21,810 nt of DNA from JBBKXP01 sp038251315 (GCA_038251315.1 JBBSBK010000062.1:1-21810), one strand, 5' to 3'; counted from the first letter of the stretch, positions 7,504 through 15,383 are shown. Numbers and translations are program-made. Notes: generated by a model from the sequence alone, not told the origin.

Positions 7504-8896
7504 GGTTGCCATAGGTCTGGACGGCTTCGCGGGCGGCTTTGAATCGCGCTTTGTCGGTCGGGTCGGCGGGGTTCGGTCGGATCGTTTTGCCGCCTGACGG
7601 AGTGGGCAAATCCGTGCCCGCCGCCAGCATTGCCAGACCTCGAGCGGTCAGTTCGGCGTCCTCTGATACCATCACATCGCGCCCGAGTTGGTCGGCCAGA
7701 AACTGCCCGAAATAGGGGTTCACCGACAGGCCGCCGTCGATGGATATGGTCTTGTCCAAGGGCTGCGCTGCGTCCATCGCCGCGCAGACTTCGGCCATGC
7801 GGAAGGCGACCCCTTCCAGCACTGCCTGCGCCATGTCGCGCCCCGTTGTGTCCAGCCCGAGCCCCATCCATGCCCCTCGTGCCGCTCGGTCCCAATGTGG
7901 GCAGGCAAGGCCGGCGAGGGCAGGGACGAAGGCAAGTCCGCGTTGGATGGCGGGAGGTCGGTCGAAGGCGTTGATGGTCGCGAAGTCGTTAAACAGCCCA
8001 AGGTCACGCGCCCAGTTCAACGCCGACGAGGCGGCATAAACGCCGCCATCGAGCGCGTAGGTGACGGCTTCGCCCGCCTTGCGCCAGCCGACTGTGGGCA
8101 GCGGGCCGCTGTTGCCGGGGTCGGTCAGTGCACCTGTCACCGCAAGGGCAAAGGCCCCGGTGCCGAAGGTGATCTTGGCGTCGCCGGGGTTGCGGCAGCC
8201 GTGGCCATATAGCGCCGCCTGCTGGTCGACGATGCTGGCGGTCAGGGGGATGCCGTCGATCTGGCCAAGGTCGCCGGTGTTGTCGGTGATCGTGGGCAGC
8301 GTGTCGATGGGCACGCCGAAAAGGGCGCAAAGATCGGCGTCCCATTCGCAGGTCTTGAGGTTCATCAGCGCGGTGCGCGATGCGGTGGCGGGGTCGGTTT
8401 CGTGCCGTCCGGTCAGACGGTCGCGGAAGTAGGCGTCGGTGGTGCCGAGGCGGAGACGGCCTTGGGTGTGGAGTTTTTGGGCTAGCGGGTTGTCGCGCAG
8501 GATCAGGCCGAGTTTGGAGCCGGAGAAATAAGGGTCGAGCGGGAGGCCAGCGCGGTCGCGGACGAGTTTGACCGCCTGCGATCCGGCGTTGTCGATCCAG
8601 CCTTGGGTTCGGTCATCTTGCCAGACGATCACCGGGCCGACGGCGTCGCCGTTTTCGGCGTCCCAACCGAGACAGCTTTCGCCTTGGTTGCCCAGCCCGA
8701 TGGCATCGACCGGCCCTGCCGCCGCGATGCAGGCGCGGACGTTGGCCAGCAGTTCGGCGGCGTCGTGTTCGACGTGGCCGGGGGCAGGATAGGATTGGCG
8801 GTGCGTCACGGTGTGGACCAGCCGCGCCTGCCCGTCCGCGCCAAAGACCAGGGCGCGGGTGCTGGTGGTGCCCTGGTCAATGGCAAGGATCTTCAT
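7484..8896 (-). CDS. FGGY-family carbohydrate kinase, glycerol-kinase-like
   Basis: ATP-dependent polyol/sugar kinase, 470 residues, third gene of the minus-strand operon. The FGGY fold is complete: AIDQGTTSTRALVF at the start, GHVEHD, WQDDRT, GLPLDPYFSGSK, SRTALMNL, VDQQAALYGH, FGTGAFAL, FVPALAGLACPHWD, ARGAWMGL and IDGGLSVN. Against E. coli glycerol kinase (numbered without Met), E84, W103, Y135, D245 and Q246 are kept (E73, W92, Y123, D224, Q225 here). Arg83, which hydrogen-bonds glycerol, is Gly72 in GNQGES. It therefore sits on the glycerol-kinase branch but may phosphorylate another polyol; I do not assign glpK. Its ATG overlaps the upstream stop as ATGA (8893-8896). Confidence 0.88.
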   Translation of the reverse strand: MKILAIDQGTTSTRALVFGADGQARLVHTVTHRQSYPAPGHVEHDAAELLANVRACIAAAGPVDAIGLGNQGESCLGWDAENGDAVGPVIVWQDDRTQGWIDNAGSQAVKLVRDRAGLPLDPYFSGSKLGLILRDNPLAQKLHTQGRLRLGTTDAYFRDRLTGRHETDPATASRTALMNLKTCEWDADLCALFGVPIDTLPTITDNTGDLGQIDGIPLTASIVDQQAALYGHGCRNPGDAKITFGTGAFALAVTGALTDPGNSGPLPTVGWRKAGEAVTYALDGGVYAASSALNWARDLGLFNDFATINAFDRPPAIQRGLAFVPALAGLACPHWDRAARGAWMGLGLDTTGRDMAQAVLEGVAFRMAEVCAAMDAAQPLDKTISIDGGLSVNPYFGQFLADQLGRDVMVSEDAELTARGLAMLAAGTDLPTPSGGKTIRPNPADPTDKARFKAAREAVQTYGNLSRPER

Positions 8897-10080
8897 GCGC
8901 GTTCCCGCAGGGTGATCGTCAGGTCTGGGGCATCATCGGGCAGGGCAGGGATGGGGACAAGGATGCGTCGTTGCGGGCGGGTGTCGATGGAGTGGGTTTT
9001 GCCGTTGACAGTGATCTGGCCACGCACGCGGCGGTTGACGCGCAGTTGTAGGGTCGCGGGCAGGCCGGGAGCGATGCTTTGTGGGGTGACGTAAGCGAGG
9101 GCTTCGCCGGACAGGTGGATCGGGATTGTAGCGGGGGCGGTTTCGGTCATGCTCGCCGCGATTGCGCTGCCGATCTGGCCGCCCTCGGCCCAGCACCAGC
9201 CTGCGGTTTCGACGGGATGCAGCAAGTTGCCTGCTGCGAAATATGCGGGGTCGGTGCAGCGCCCGGTCTGGTCGGTGACGGGGCCGCCTGTTCGCGCGTC
9301 CCAATCAAGGTGGCTGGTGCGAATCAGGGCGGCGTCGGGGCGGAATTGGCCGGTGAGGATGACGCCGTCGGCGGGGAGGTCGCTGCCGGAGTTCAGTGTC
9401 ACCGAGGTGACCTGATCGCGTCCGTGGATCGCTGTGACGGTGGTTTGGTGATGGACGGGGATACCGAGGAGGCGGGGGAAGATTCCGGTGGGCCAGCGGG
9501 CGGTGGTGCCGGAGGTTTCGGTCAGCATGGCGCGGGGTGTGACCCCGGCGCTGCGGCACGACAGAATCGCTGAGAAGGCGACGAGTTCGGTGCCGACGAT
9601 GACCGGGTTGCGGAACGGCAGGGGTTGGCCGAGTGCCGCCAGCCGTTGCAGCGCCCCGGTCGTGAGGATGCCGCCGGGTTTGGTGCCGCCGATCTGGCGG
9701 GCGACGCGCGATGCCTCGCGCACGCCGGTTGCCAGCAGGACGCGGGTGGCGGTGAGTTCGGCGGGGCCGCCGGGGGTCGTGAGTGTCAGGCGGGGGCCGG
9801 GGTGGAGGGCAGTGACGGTCGCGCTTGGGTGGATCGTGACGCCTGCCGCGAGCGCCTGTGCCACCAGACGGCGGGCATAGGCGGGGCCGGACATCAGGCG
9901 GCGGAATTCGCGCAGACCGTAAGGCGAATGGGCGCAGAATTGCGGGACGCCGCCGGGGCGCGGGTCGCGCTCCAGCACGGCCACTGTACCTACACCGAGC
10001 GCCTTTAGCCGGATCGCCGCTGCGAGTCCGGCGGGGCCGGAGCCGACGATGACGACGTCGACGTGGGTGGGCAGGGTCAT
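8893..10080 (-). CDS. FAD/NAD(P)-binding oxidoreductase, partner subunit of GlpA-like dehydrogenase
   Basis: Pyridine-nucleotide-disulfide-type flavoprotein of 395 residues. It has an N-terminal dinucleotide fold VIVGSGPAGLAAA (G13, G15, G18), a family motif GGVPQFCAH...YGLREFRRLMSGPAYARRL, the FAD strand LLATGVRE, a second nucleotide-binding region around NPVIVGTELVAFSA, and the closing flavin motif CTDPAYFAAGNLLHPVETAG. A beta-rich tail of about 80 residues follows. From memory, this layout matches the middle gene of bacterial operons encoding a GlpA-like glycerol-3-phosphate dehydrogenase, an NADH-oxidase-like flavoprotein and a DUF1667 protein; no DUF1667 gene is visible here. It probably moves electrons from the GlpA-like subunit to NAD(P)+ or another carrier. 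It is coupled by ATGA overlaps to both neighbours. Confidence 0.83.
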   Translation of the reverse strand: MTLPTHVDVVIVGSGPAGLAAAIRLKALGVGTVAVLERDPRPGGVPQFCAHSPYGLREFRRLMSGPAYARRLVAQALAAGVTIHPSATVTALHPGPRLTLTTPGGPAELTATRVLLATGVREASRVARQIGGTKPGGILTTGALQRLAALGQPLPFRNPVIVGTELVAFSAILSCRSAGVTPRAMLTETSGTTARWPTGIFPRLLGIPVHHQTTVTAIHGRDQVTSVTLNSGSDLPADGVILTGQFRPDAALIRTSHLDWDARTGGPVTDQTGRCTDPAYFAAGNLLHPVETAGWCWAEGGQIGSAIAASMTETAPATIPIHLSGEALAYVTPQSIAPGLPATLQLRVNRRVRGQITVNGKTHSIDTRPQRRILVPIPALPDDAPDLTITLRERA

Positions 10081-11432
10081 CGCGCGGCCATCATCGCGGC
10101 GACGTCCCCGTTGCAATAGTTGCCTTGACAGCGGCCCATCGTCACCCGCGTCATCCGTTTCAATCCGGCAAGGGTTTGCGGGGCGATGGGGCTGGCCAAG
10201 GCGGCAGCGATTTCGGCCCGCGTGACCAGTTCGCAATGACAGACGATGCCGCCGTTGTCGGGCTGATCGCAACTGCGCGGAGGGCCTTCGGTGATGTTGG
10301 GCATCTGCGGCCAGGTCGGATCTGGCAGCGGTGTTGCCGCCACCATAGCGGCGCAAAGGTCGTGGACGTAGTGCGCCGTGCCCAGCGCGGATGAGAGGCC
10401 GGTGGAGCGGATGCCACCGACGCAGATGTAATTGCGGGCGGCGTCGCGGCTGATCTGGTAGTCCTTGAATTGCGTCGCGGGGCGCAGGCCGGCGTAGATT
10501 GCGGTGATGTCCTGACTGGCCAGACCGGGCAGGATTTGTTCACCGCGCATCCGCAGCGCGTCGAGCGTTTCGGGGATCAGCGTGGCGTTTTCGCGGTCGT
10601 CCTGTTCTTCCGCCGTTGGGCCGACAAGCAGGTTGCCGTAGGCGGTGCGGCAGACGACGACGCCTTTGGTCACGGCGGTCGGGACGGGAAGCAGGATGTG
10701 CGTGGCAAGGGCGCTGGCGGGTTTGTCGTAAACGATGAACTGGCCCTTGCGGGGTTTGATCTGGAAGGTCGTCGCGTCGGTCAGCATCTGGTCGATGTGG
10801 TCGCCGTAGAGTCCGGCGGCATTGATCGTCACCCGTGCGCGGAGCGGTCCGCGCGTGGTTTCCAGATACCAGCCGTTGTCGAAATGGCCCCCGGTCACGG
10901 CGCAATCGCGCAGCAGGGTCGCGCCGTTTTCGACCGCTTGCAGCAGGTAGGCGTGGGGGGCCGACCACGGGTCGATGAGGGATTCTTGAGGCACGCGGAA
11001 GGCGGCCGCGACGCCGGGGCCGAGGGCGGGTTCAAGGGTGCGGGTTTGGGTGGCGGTGAGCGGTGTGACATCCACACCGTTGGCGCGGGCTTGGTCCATC
11101 AGGGCGGGAAGCGCGGATTCCTGTTCGGCGTTCCATGCGATGACCAGTGCGCCGCTTTCGATCAGGGGCAGGTTCAGGCGTTGATGGATGGCGCGGTATT
11201 CGGCGTAGCCTGCAACGACGCATTTCTGTTCGAGTGACCCGACGGGGGCGTCAAAACCCGTGTGCAGGATCGCGCTGTTGGATTTCGATGCGCCGTCAAG
11301 CACATCGCGGGCCTTTTCCAGAATGGCGACCCTCCACCCTTCCAGCGTCAACCGCCGGGCGATGGCGCAGCCGATGACCCCGGCGCCGATGATGGCTGCG
11401 TCAAATTCAGTGTCAGGCAAGGTGGTTGGCAT
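10077..11432 (-). CDS. GlpA-like FAD-dependent dehydrogenase with C-terminal BFD-type [2Fe-2S] domain
   Basis: First gene of the minus-strand operon, 451 residues. The DAO fold starts with AAIIGAGVIGCAIARRL (G16, G18, G21) and continues through SNSAILHTGFDA, INAAGLYGDHID, KPRKGQFIVYD and GLRPATQFKDY, as in GlpA/LhgO-type enzymes that oxidise glycerol-3-phosphate or 2-hydroxy acids. The C-terminal domain carries four cysteines spaced as in bacterioferritin-associated ferredoxin: C398, C400, C435 and C440 (CHC and CQGNYC). The kinase downstream favours a polyol phosphate substrate, with glycerol-3-phosphate to dihydroxyacetone phosphate as the simplest case. There is no clear Shine-Dalgarno before the ATG at 11432. 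It is divergent from the DeoR-type regulator. Confidence 0.86.
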   Translation of the reverse strand: MPTTLPDTEFDAAIIGAGVIGCAIARRLTLEGWRVAILEKARDVLDGASKSNSAILHTGFDAPVGSLEQKCVVAGYAEYRAIHQRLNLPLIESGALVIAWNAEQESALPALMDQARANGVDVTPLTATQTRTLEPALGPGVAAAFRVPQESLIDPWSAPHAYLLQAVENGATLLRDCAVTGGHFDNGWYLETTRGPLRARVTINAAGLYGDHIDQMLTDATTFQIKPRKGQFIVYDKPASALATHILLPVPTAVTKGVVVCRTAYGNLLVGPTAEEQDDRENATLIPETLDALRMRGEQILPGLASQDITAIYAGLRPATQFKDYQISRDAARNYICVGGIRSTGLSSALGTAHYVHDLCAAMVAATPLPDPTWPQMPNITEGPPRSCDQPDNGGIVCHCELVTRAEIAAALASPIAPQTLAGLKRMTRVTMGRCQGNYCNGDVAAMMAAR

Positions 11433-11452
11433 GGCAGTATTTGCACAGGAAC

Positions 11453-11490
11453 TGCCCGATCAGTCAACCGCATGGAAGGGTTTTGCCCGA
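11453..11490. promoter_or_regulatory. Candidate operator: two direct TGCCCGA repeats in the divergent promoter region
   Basis: TGCCCGA occurs at 11453-11459 and again at 11484-11490, 31 bases apart, close to three helical turns. A shorter inverted pair, GGCAGT (11433-11438) and ACTGCC (11451-11456), overlaps the first copy. The region lies between the GlpA-like gene and the DeoR-type gene. On the minus strand TTGACT (11467-11462) could be a -35 element, with only a weak -10 match near 11444-11439. DeoR-family proteins often bind repeated short sites; assignment to this regulator is inferred from position only. Confidence 0.35.
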
Positions 11491-11517
11491 GTGCGCAGAA
11501 TCTTCCGGCGATTGCTG

Positions 11518-11546
11518 TTGACACGGGGTAATGGGCTGCTTGTAGG
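11518..11546 (+). promoter_or_regulatory. Possible promoter of the DeoR-TRAP operon
   Basis: A perfect -35 hexamer TTGACA lies at 11518-11523. With a 17-base spacer the -10 position reads TGTAGG (11541-11546), a poor match that also overlaps the AGGA ribosome binding site (11544-11547). Initiation would therefore fall almost at the ATG (11555), giving a leaderless or near-leaderless message. The TTGACA may instead work with another -10 or be a chance match. Confidence 0.3.
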
Positions 11547-11554
11547 ATCAAGCA

Positions 11555-12307
11555 ATGAAACCGAACCAGCGCCGCAACAAGATCGCCGAGGCCGTCGATA
11601 GCTACGGCGCGATGTCGGTCGATGCACTCGCGTCGCAGTTCGATGTGTCGGCCGAAACGATCCGCCGCGATCTTGGGCGGCTTGCGGATTTGGGGGCGCT
11701 GCAAAAGGTACATGGCGGGGCGCGGCCTGTACGCCTGCTGACCGAGGGCAGTTTTGGCGAACGCATGGCCGAAGATGCGGCAGCCAAGCAGGTCATCGCG
11801 GACAAACTGGCGCAGTTGATCGAACCGGGCGATACGATTTTCATCGACACCGGATCGACCACCGTGATCTGTGCGCGCGCCCTTGCCGCGATCGGGCATC
11901 TGACCGTCATCACCAATTCGGTGCGCGTGGCCGAGATTATCGGGCAGACTGCGACCAATACCGTCTATCTGCTGGGCGGCGCATTTGGCAGCGATAATGG
12001 CGAAACCTCTGGCCCGATGGTGCTCGATCAGATCGCGCTGTTTCAGGCGGATCATGCCATTATCACTGTTGCCGCCATCGACGCCGATGTGGGCGCGATG
12101 GACGCCGATTTTGCCGAGGCGCAAGTCGCACGCGCGATGATGGCGGCGTCGCGTCAGACTGTGGTGCTGGCGCATGGCGAGAAATTGCGGTGCAAGGCGG
12201 CGTTTCGGATATGTCGACTTGACCAGATCGATGTGCTTGTCTGTGACTTAACGCCCGATTTAGGGTTTCTGACATCACTGGCTGCAGCGGGTTGTGCCCT
12301 GCAATGA
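11555..12307 (+). CDS. DeoR/GlpR-family transcriptional regulator
   Basis: DNA-binding repressor-type regulator, 250 residues, the normal family length. The N-terminal winged helix-turn-helix reads MSVDALASQFDVSAETIRRD (about 19-38), then LGALQKVHGGA, the classic DeoR signature. The C-terminal effector domain has the sugar-phosphate isomerase-like elements FIDTGSTT (phosphate loop), VITNS and VYLLGG. Such regulators usually sense a phosphorylated intermediate of the pathway they control, which fits the divergent kinase/dehydrogenase operon. AGGA lies 7 bases upstream of the ATG. Only 19 bases separate it from the TRAP genes, so it is probably co-transcribed with them and may control both directions. 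Confidence 0.93.
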   Translation: MKPNQRRNKIAEAVDSYGAMSVDALASQFDVSAETIRRDLGRLADLGALQKVHGGARPVRLLTEGSFGERMAEDAAAKQVIADKLAQLIEPGDTIFIDTGSTTVICARALAAIGHLTVITNSVRVAEIIGQTATNTVYLLGGAFGSDNGETSGPMVLDQIALFQADHAIITVAAIDADVGAMDADFAEAQVARAMMAASRQTVVLAHGEKLRCKAAFRICRLDQIDVLVCDLTPDLGFLTSLAAAGCALQ

Positions 12308-12326
12308 GTTTACTGCAGGGGATTAC

Positions 12327-12839
12327 ATGGGCGGACTGATACGCGGCTACGTGCGCTGGATCGACCGGCTGTCGGATTATGTCGGGTACGTCGCGATGTA
12401 TCTGATATTCGCGATGGTCGCGGTGCTGCTGCTGGACGCGGTGACGCGCAACGTGATCCAGATACCGCTACACTGGCCGGTCGAGCTGACCCAGTTTACG
12501 CTGGCCGCCTATTACTTCATGGGCGGGCCGATCACGTTGAAAAACAACGATCATGTGCGGATGGACCTGTTTTACGAAAACCTGTCGGACAAGGGCAAGG
12601 CGCGGATGGATTTGCTGACCATCGGCTGTCTGATGTTCTATCTGATGGTCATGTTCATCGGGTCGATCAGCAGTCTGGAATACGCGATTGAAACCGGCGA
12701 GCGGCGGTTTTCGATGTGGAACCCATCGGTCATTCCGATCAAGATTTTGATGGTGGGCTGTATCGGGTTGATGATCCTGCAAACCCTGTCGCTGATCTGC
12801 AAACACGTGGCGACGTTGCGCGGGGCTGATCTGACATGA
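12327..12839 (+). CDS. TRAP transporter small membrane subunit (DctQ family)
   Basis: Four-helix membrane subunit of 170 residues. Hydrophobic segments begin near residue 20 (VGYVAMYLIFAMVAVLLLDA), and the conserved middle part reads WPVELTQFTLAAYYFMGGP, followed by the TRAP-typical NDHVRMDLFYENLS. I chose the ATG at 12327 because GGGGA precedes it by 5 bases and the protein then starts with a normal amphipathic N-terminus. An in-frame ATG at 12294 would overlap the regulator gene. The stop overlaps the large-subunit start as ATGA (12836-12839). Confidence 0.9.
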   Translation: MGGLIRGYVRWIDRLSDYVGYVAMYLIFAMVAVLLLDAVTRNVIQIPLHWPVELTQFTLAAYYFMGGPITLKNNDHVRMDLFYENLSDKGKARMDLLTIGCLMFYLMVMFIGSISSLEYAIETGERRFSMWNPSVIPIKILMVGCIGLMILQTLSLICKHVATLRGADLT

Positions 12840-14170
12840 CCGACGAATTCGTCGCCATCTTCATGTTCGTGTCGATGCTTGCCCTGCTATCCACCGGGCA
12901 GCGGGTGTTTGCCGCCATCGGGTTCGTCGCGTCGGGCGCGGTGTTGCTGCTCTATGGCACGGGCGGCGTGGAAATCCCGTTCAGCCAAGCGTTCAAGCTG
13001 TTCAACTGGTTCCCGATGCTGACGCTGCCGCTGTTCATTTACATGGGTTATGTCCTGTCGGAATCCGGAATTGCCGATGATCTGTACCGGATGCTGCATA
13101 TCTGGTTTGGCCGGGTCCGCGGCGGGCTGGCGATTGGCACGATTGTGCTGATGGTGATCATTTCGGCGATGAACGGGTTGAGCGTGGCTGGCATGGCAAT
13201 TGGCGCGACCATCGCCCTGCCCGCGATGCTGAAACGCGGCTATGACAAGGTGCTGATTTCGGGGGTCGTGCAAGGCGGGTCGAGCCTTGGGATTCTGGTG
13301 CCGCCTTCGGTCGTACTGGTGCTGTATGGGATGATCGCGCGCCAGCCTGTCAGCCAGTTGTGGCTGGCGGGGGTGTTTCCAGGGCTTTTGATGGCGGCGA
13401 TGTTCATCGTTTATGTGATGGTGCGTTGCCGGATCAATCCGGCCCTTGCCCCGGTGTTGTCAGACGAAGAACTGTCGATGCCGCTAAGCGAAAAGCTGGC
13501 GCTGTTGCGGGCTGGGATCATTCCATTCCTGATCTTTTTCACCATGACCGGATTGTTTGTCATGGGCTACACCAGCCTTGTGGAAAGCAGCGCGGTAGGC
13601 GCAACCTCGGCCACCATTGCTGCCGCATGGAAACGCCGCCTGTCGTTCGGGATGATCCATGAAACGGCGCGCAAGACGCTGGCGATTTCGTGCATGTTCC
13701 TGTGGTTGATTCTGGCTGCCCTCGCGTTCGGTGCGGTGTTCGACGGGATCGGTGCGGTGCGGGCGATCGAATCGCTGTTCATTACCCGGTGGGATCTGAC
13801 GCCCTGGCAGGTCATCATCATGATGCAGATCAGTTTCATCATCATGGGGATGTTTCTGGACGACACCGCGATGCTCGTCATCGTCGCCCCGCTGTATATT
13901 CCGCTGGTCAAGGGGCTGGATCTGGGGATCGACAACCAACTGATCTGGTTTGGGGTGCTGTACACGATGACCTGCCAGATCGCCTATATCACGCCGCCGT
14001 TTGGCTATAACCTGTTCTTGATGCGGGCCTTGGCGCCCAAGGAGATCGGGCTGCTGGATATCTATCGATCAATCTGGCCATTCGTGCTGATGATGGCCGC
14101 GACCATCGCGCTGGTTATGATCTTTCCGCAGATCGCGCTGTGGCTGCCCGAAACTGTGAAAGCACGCTAA
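12836..14170 (+). CDS. TRAP transporter large membrane subunit (DctM family)
   Basis: Sodium-coupled transport channel of 444 residues with about 12 hydrophobic segments and the length usual for DctM. Recognisable family blocks are WFPMLTLPLFIYMGYVLSES, ISAMNGLSVAGMAIGATIAL, GGSSLGILVPPSVVLVLYG, the central VESSAVGATSATIAA, MGMFLDDTAMLVIVAPLYIP, and near the end QIAYITPPFGYNLFLMR. It pairs with the preceding DctQ protein and receives ligand from the DctP protein downstream. It is translationally coupled to dctQ by the 4-bp overlap. Confidence 0.94.
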   Translation: MTDEFVAIFMFVSMLALLSTGQRVFAAIGFVASGAVLLLYGTGGVEIPFSQAFKLFNWFPMLTLPLFIYMGYVLSESGIADDLYRMLHIWFGRVRGGLAIGTIVLMVIISAMNGLSVAGMAIGATIALPAMLKRGYDKVLISGVVQGGSSLGILVPPSVVLVLYGMIARQPVSQLWLAGVFPGLLMAAMFIVYVMVRCRINPALAPVLSDEELSMPLSEKLALLRAGIIPFLIFFTMTGLFVMGYTSLVESSAVGATSATIAAAWKRRLSFGMIHETARKTLAISCMFLWLILAALAFGAVFDGIGAVRAIESLFITRWDLTPWQVIIMMQISFIIMGMFLDDTAMLVIVAPLYIPLVKGLDLGIDNQLIWFGVLYTMTCQIAYITPPFGYNLFLMRALAPKEIGLLDIYRSIWPFVLMMAATIALVMIFPQIALWLPETVKAR

Positions 14171-14220
14171 TCCTGCAACGGCCCGCCAGAAGGTCGCAAT
14201 TTCAACCAAGGAGAACGACG

Positions 14221-15312
14221 ATGACGAAACTTATCAAACCGATGTCCCCTTCCGAGAAGATCCTCGATAGTCGGCGGCAATTCATGAAACGTGTCGGCTG
14301 GGGCGGTGCGGCTGCGGCGGCGACGACGCTGGCGGCCCCGGCGGCAATTGCGCAGTCAGCACCGATCAAATGGCGGTTGCAGACCTATTCTGGTGCGCCG
14401 CTGGGTGCGCATGTTATCAAGCCGCAGATCGACGCGTTCAACGCGGCCGCGAATGGCGAGATGGAGATCGAGCTGTATTACGCCGACCAACTGGTGCCGA
14501 CGTCCGAACTGTTCCGTGCGATGCAGAACGGCACCATCGACGCGGTGCAATCGGACGATGCGACGATGGCGTCACCGGTCGATATTTCGGTGTTCGGCGG
14601 GTATTTCCCGTTTGCGACCCGCTTCAGCCTCGATGTGCCGGCGCTGTTTGCCTACTACGGCCTGAACGAGATCTGGGAAGAGGCCTATGGCGAGGTCGAG
14701 AATGTCACCTGGCTGTCGTCGGGTGCGTGGGATCCGCTGCATATCTTTACCGTCGACAAACCGATCCGGTCGCTGGCCGACATGAACGGGTTGCGCGTGT
14801 TCGGCGTGCCGACGGCGGGCAAGTTCCTGTCGCAGTATGGCCTGATCCCCGTCACCGTGCCGTGGGACGATGTCGAGGTGGCCATGCAGACCGGCGAATT
14901 GGACGGCGTCGCCTGGTGCGGCTTTACCGAGGCTTACGAGGTCGGCTGGGCCGATGTGTGCAACTATGCCCTGACCAACAGCGTCACGGGCGCGTGGTTT
15001 GGCAGCTATTTCGCCAATACGGAAAGCTGGAACAAGGTGCCGCCGCATTTGCAGCAGCTCTATCGCAGCACCATCGACCAGTCGCATTACTACCGTAACC
15101 AGTGGTATTGGGGCGGCGAGGCCAAGCTGCGCGTCGAGGGCGAAAAGATGGAGCTGACGTCGATCCCGCCCGAAGAATGGGCGACCGTCGTGGCCGATTC
15201 CGAAGGCTTCTGGGACGAGATTGCCGCGGCCAGTCCGCGGTCGGCAAAGGTCGTGCAGGCGTTCAAGGATTACGCGTCGAATATGACCAAGGCGGGCTAT
15301 CCGTACCGCTGA
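14221..15312 (+). CDS. TRAP transporter periplasmic substrate-binding protein (DctP family), Tat-exported
   Basis: Solute receptor of 363 residues. The N-terminus has a twin-arginine signal, SRRQFMKRVGW (17-27), then an Ala-rich stretch and a likely cleavage at AIA-QS (44/45), so it probably folds before export. AAGGAG lies 6 bases before the ATG at 14221. Family blocks include MEIELYYADQLVPTSELFRA, MQNGTIDAVQSD, PIRSLADMNGLRVFGVPTAG and MQTGELDGVAW. In the GLRVFG block the position that is Arg in most TRAP receptors, where it binds the ligand carboxylate, is Phe194. That suggests a ligand without a normal carboxylate contact, such as an amine or amino alcohol. It is the last gene before a strong hairpin. 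Confidence 0.92.
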   Translation: MTKLIKPMSPSEKILDSRRQFMKRVGWGGAAAAATTLAAPAAIAQSAPIKWRLQTYSGAPLGAHVIKPQIDAFNAAANGEMEIELYYADQLVPTSELFRAMQNGTIDAVQSDDATMASPVDISVFGGYFPFATRFSLDVPALFAYYGLNEIWEEAYGEVENVTWLSSGAWDPLHIFTVDKPIRSLADMNGLRVFGVPTAGKFLSQYGLIPVTVPWDDVEVAMQTGELDGVAWCGFTEAYEVGWADVCNYALTNSVTGAWFGSYFANTESWNKVPPHLQQLYRSTIDQSHYYRNQWYWGGEAKLRVEGEKMELTSIPPEEWATVVADSEGFWDEIAAASPRSAKVVQAFKDYASNMTKAGYPYR

Positions 15313-15329
15313 TCCCTCTTGCTTTTCCC

Positions 15330-15364
15330 GGCCGGGGCAGATTTGGCTGCCCCGGCCAATTTTA
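15330..15364 (+). terminator. Rho-independent terminator or attenuator after the TRAP genes
   Basis: A perfect 11-bp inverted repeat, GGCCGGGGCAG (15330-15340) and CTGCCCCGGCC (15347-15357), has a 6-base loop and is followed by AATTTTAATT. The T-run is short (four), so partial read-through into the glutamine-synthetase-like gene 19 bases further on is plausible. It would then set a step down in expression between transporter and enzymes. Confidence 0.72.
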
Positions 15365-15383
15365 ATTCTGAAAGACACGTAAC

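Noticed and set aside
7484..8896. Straight assignment as glycerol kinase glpK
   Set aside because: The glycerol-contacting Arg83 equivalent is Gly, so the specific name is not supported.
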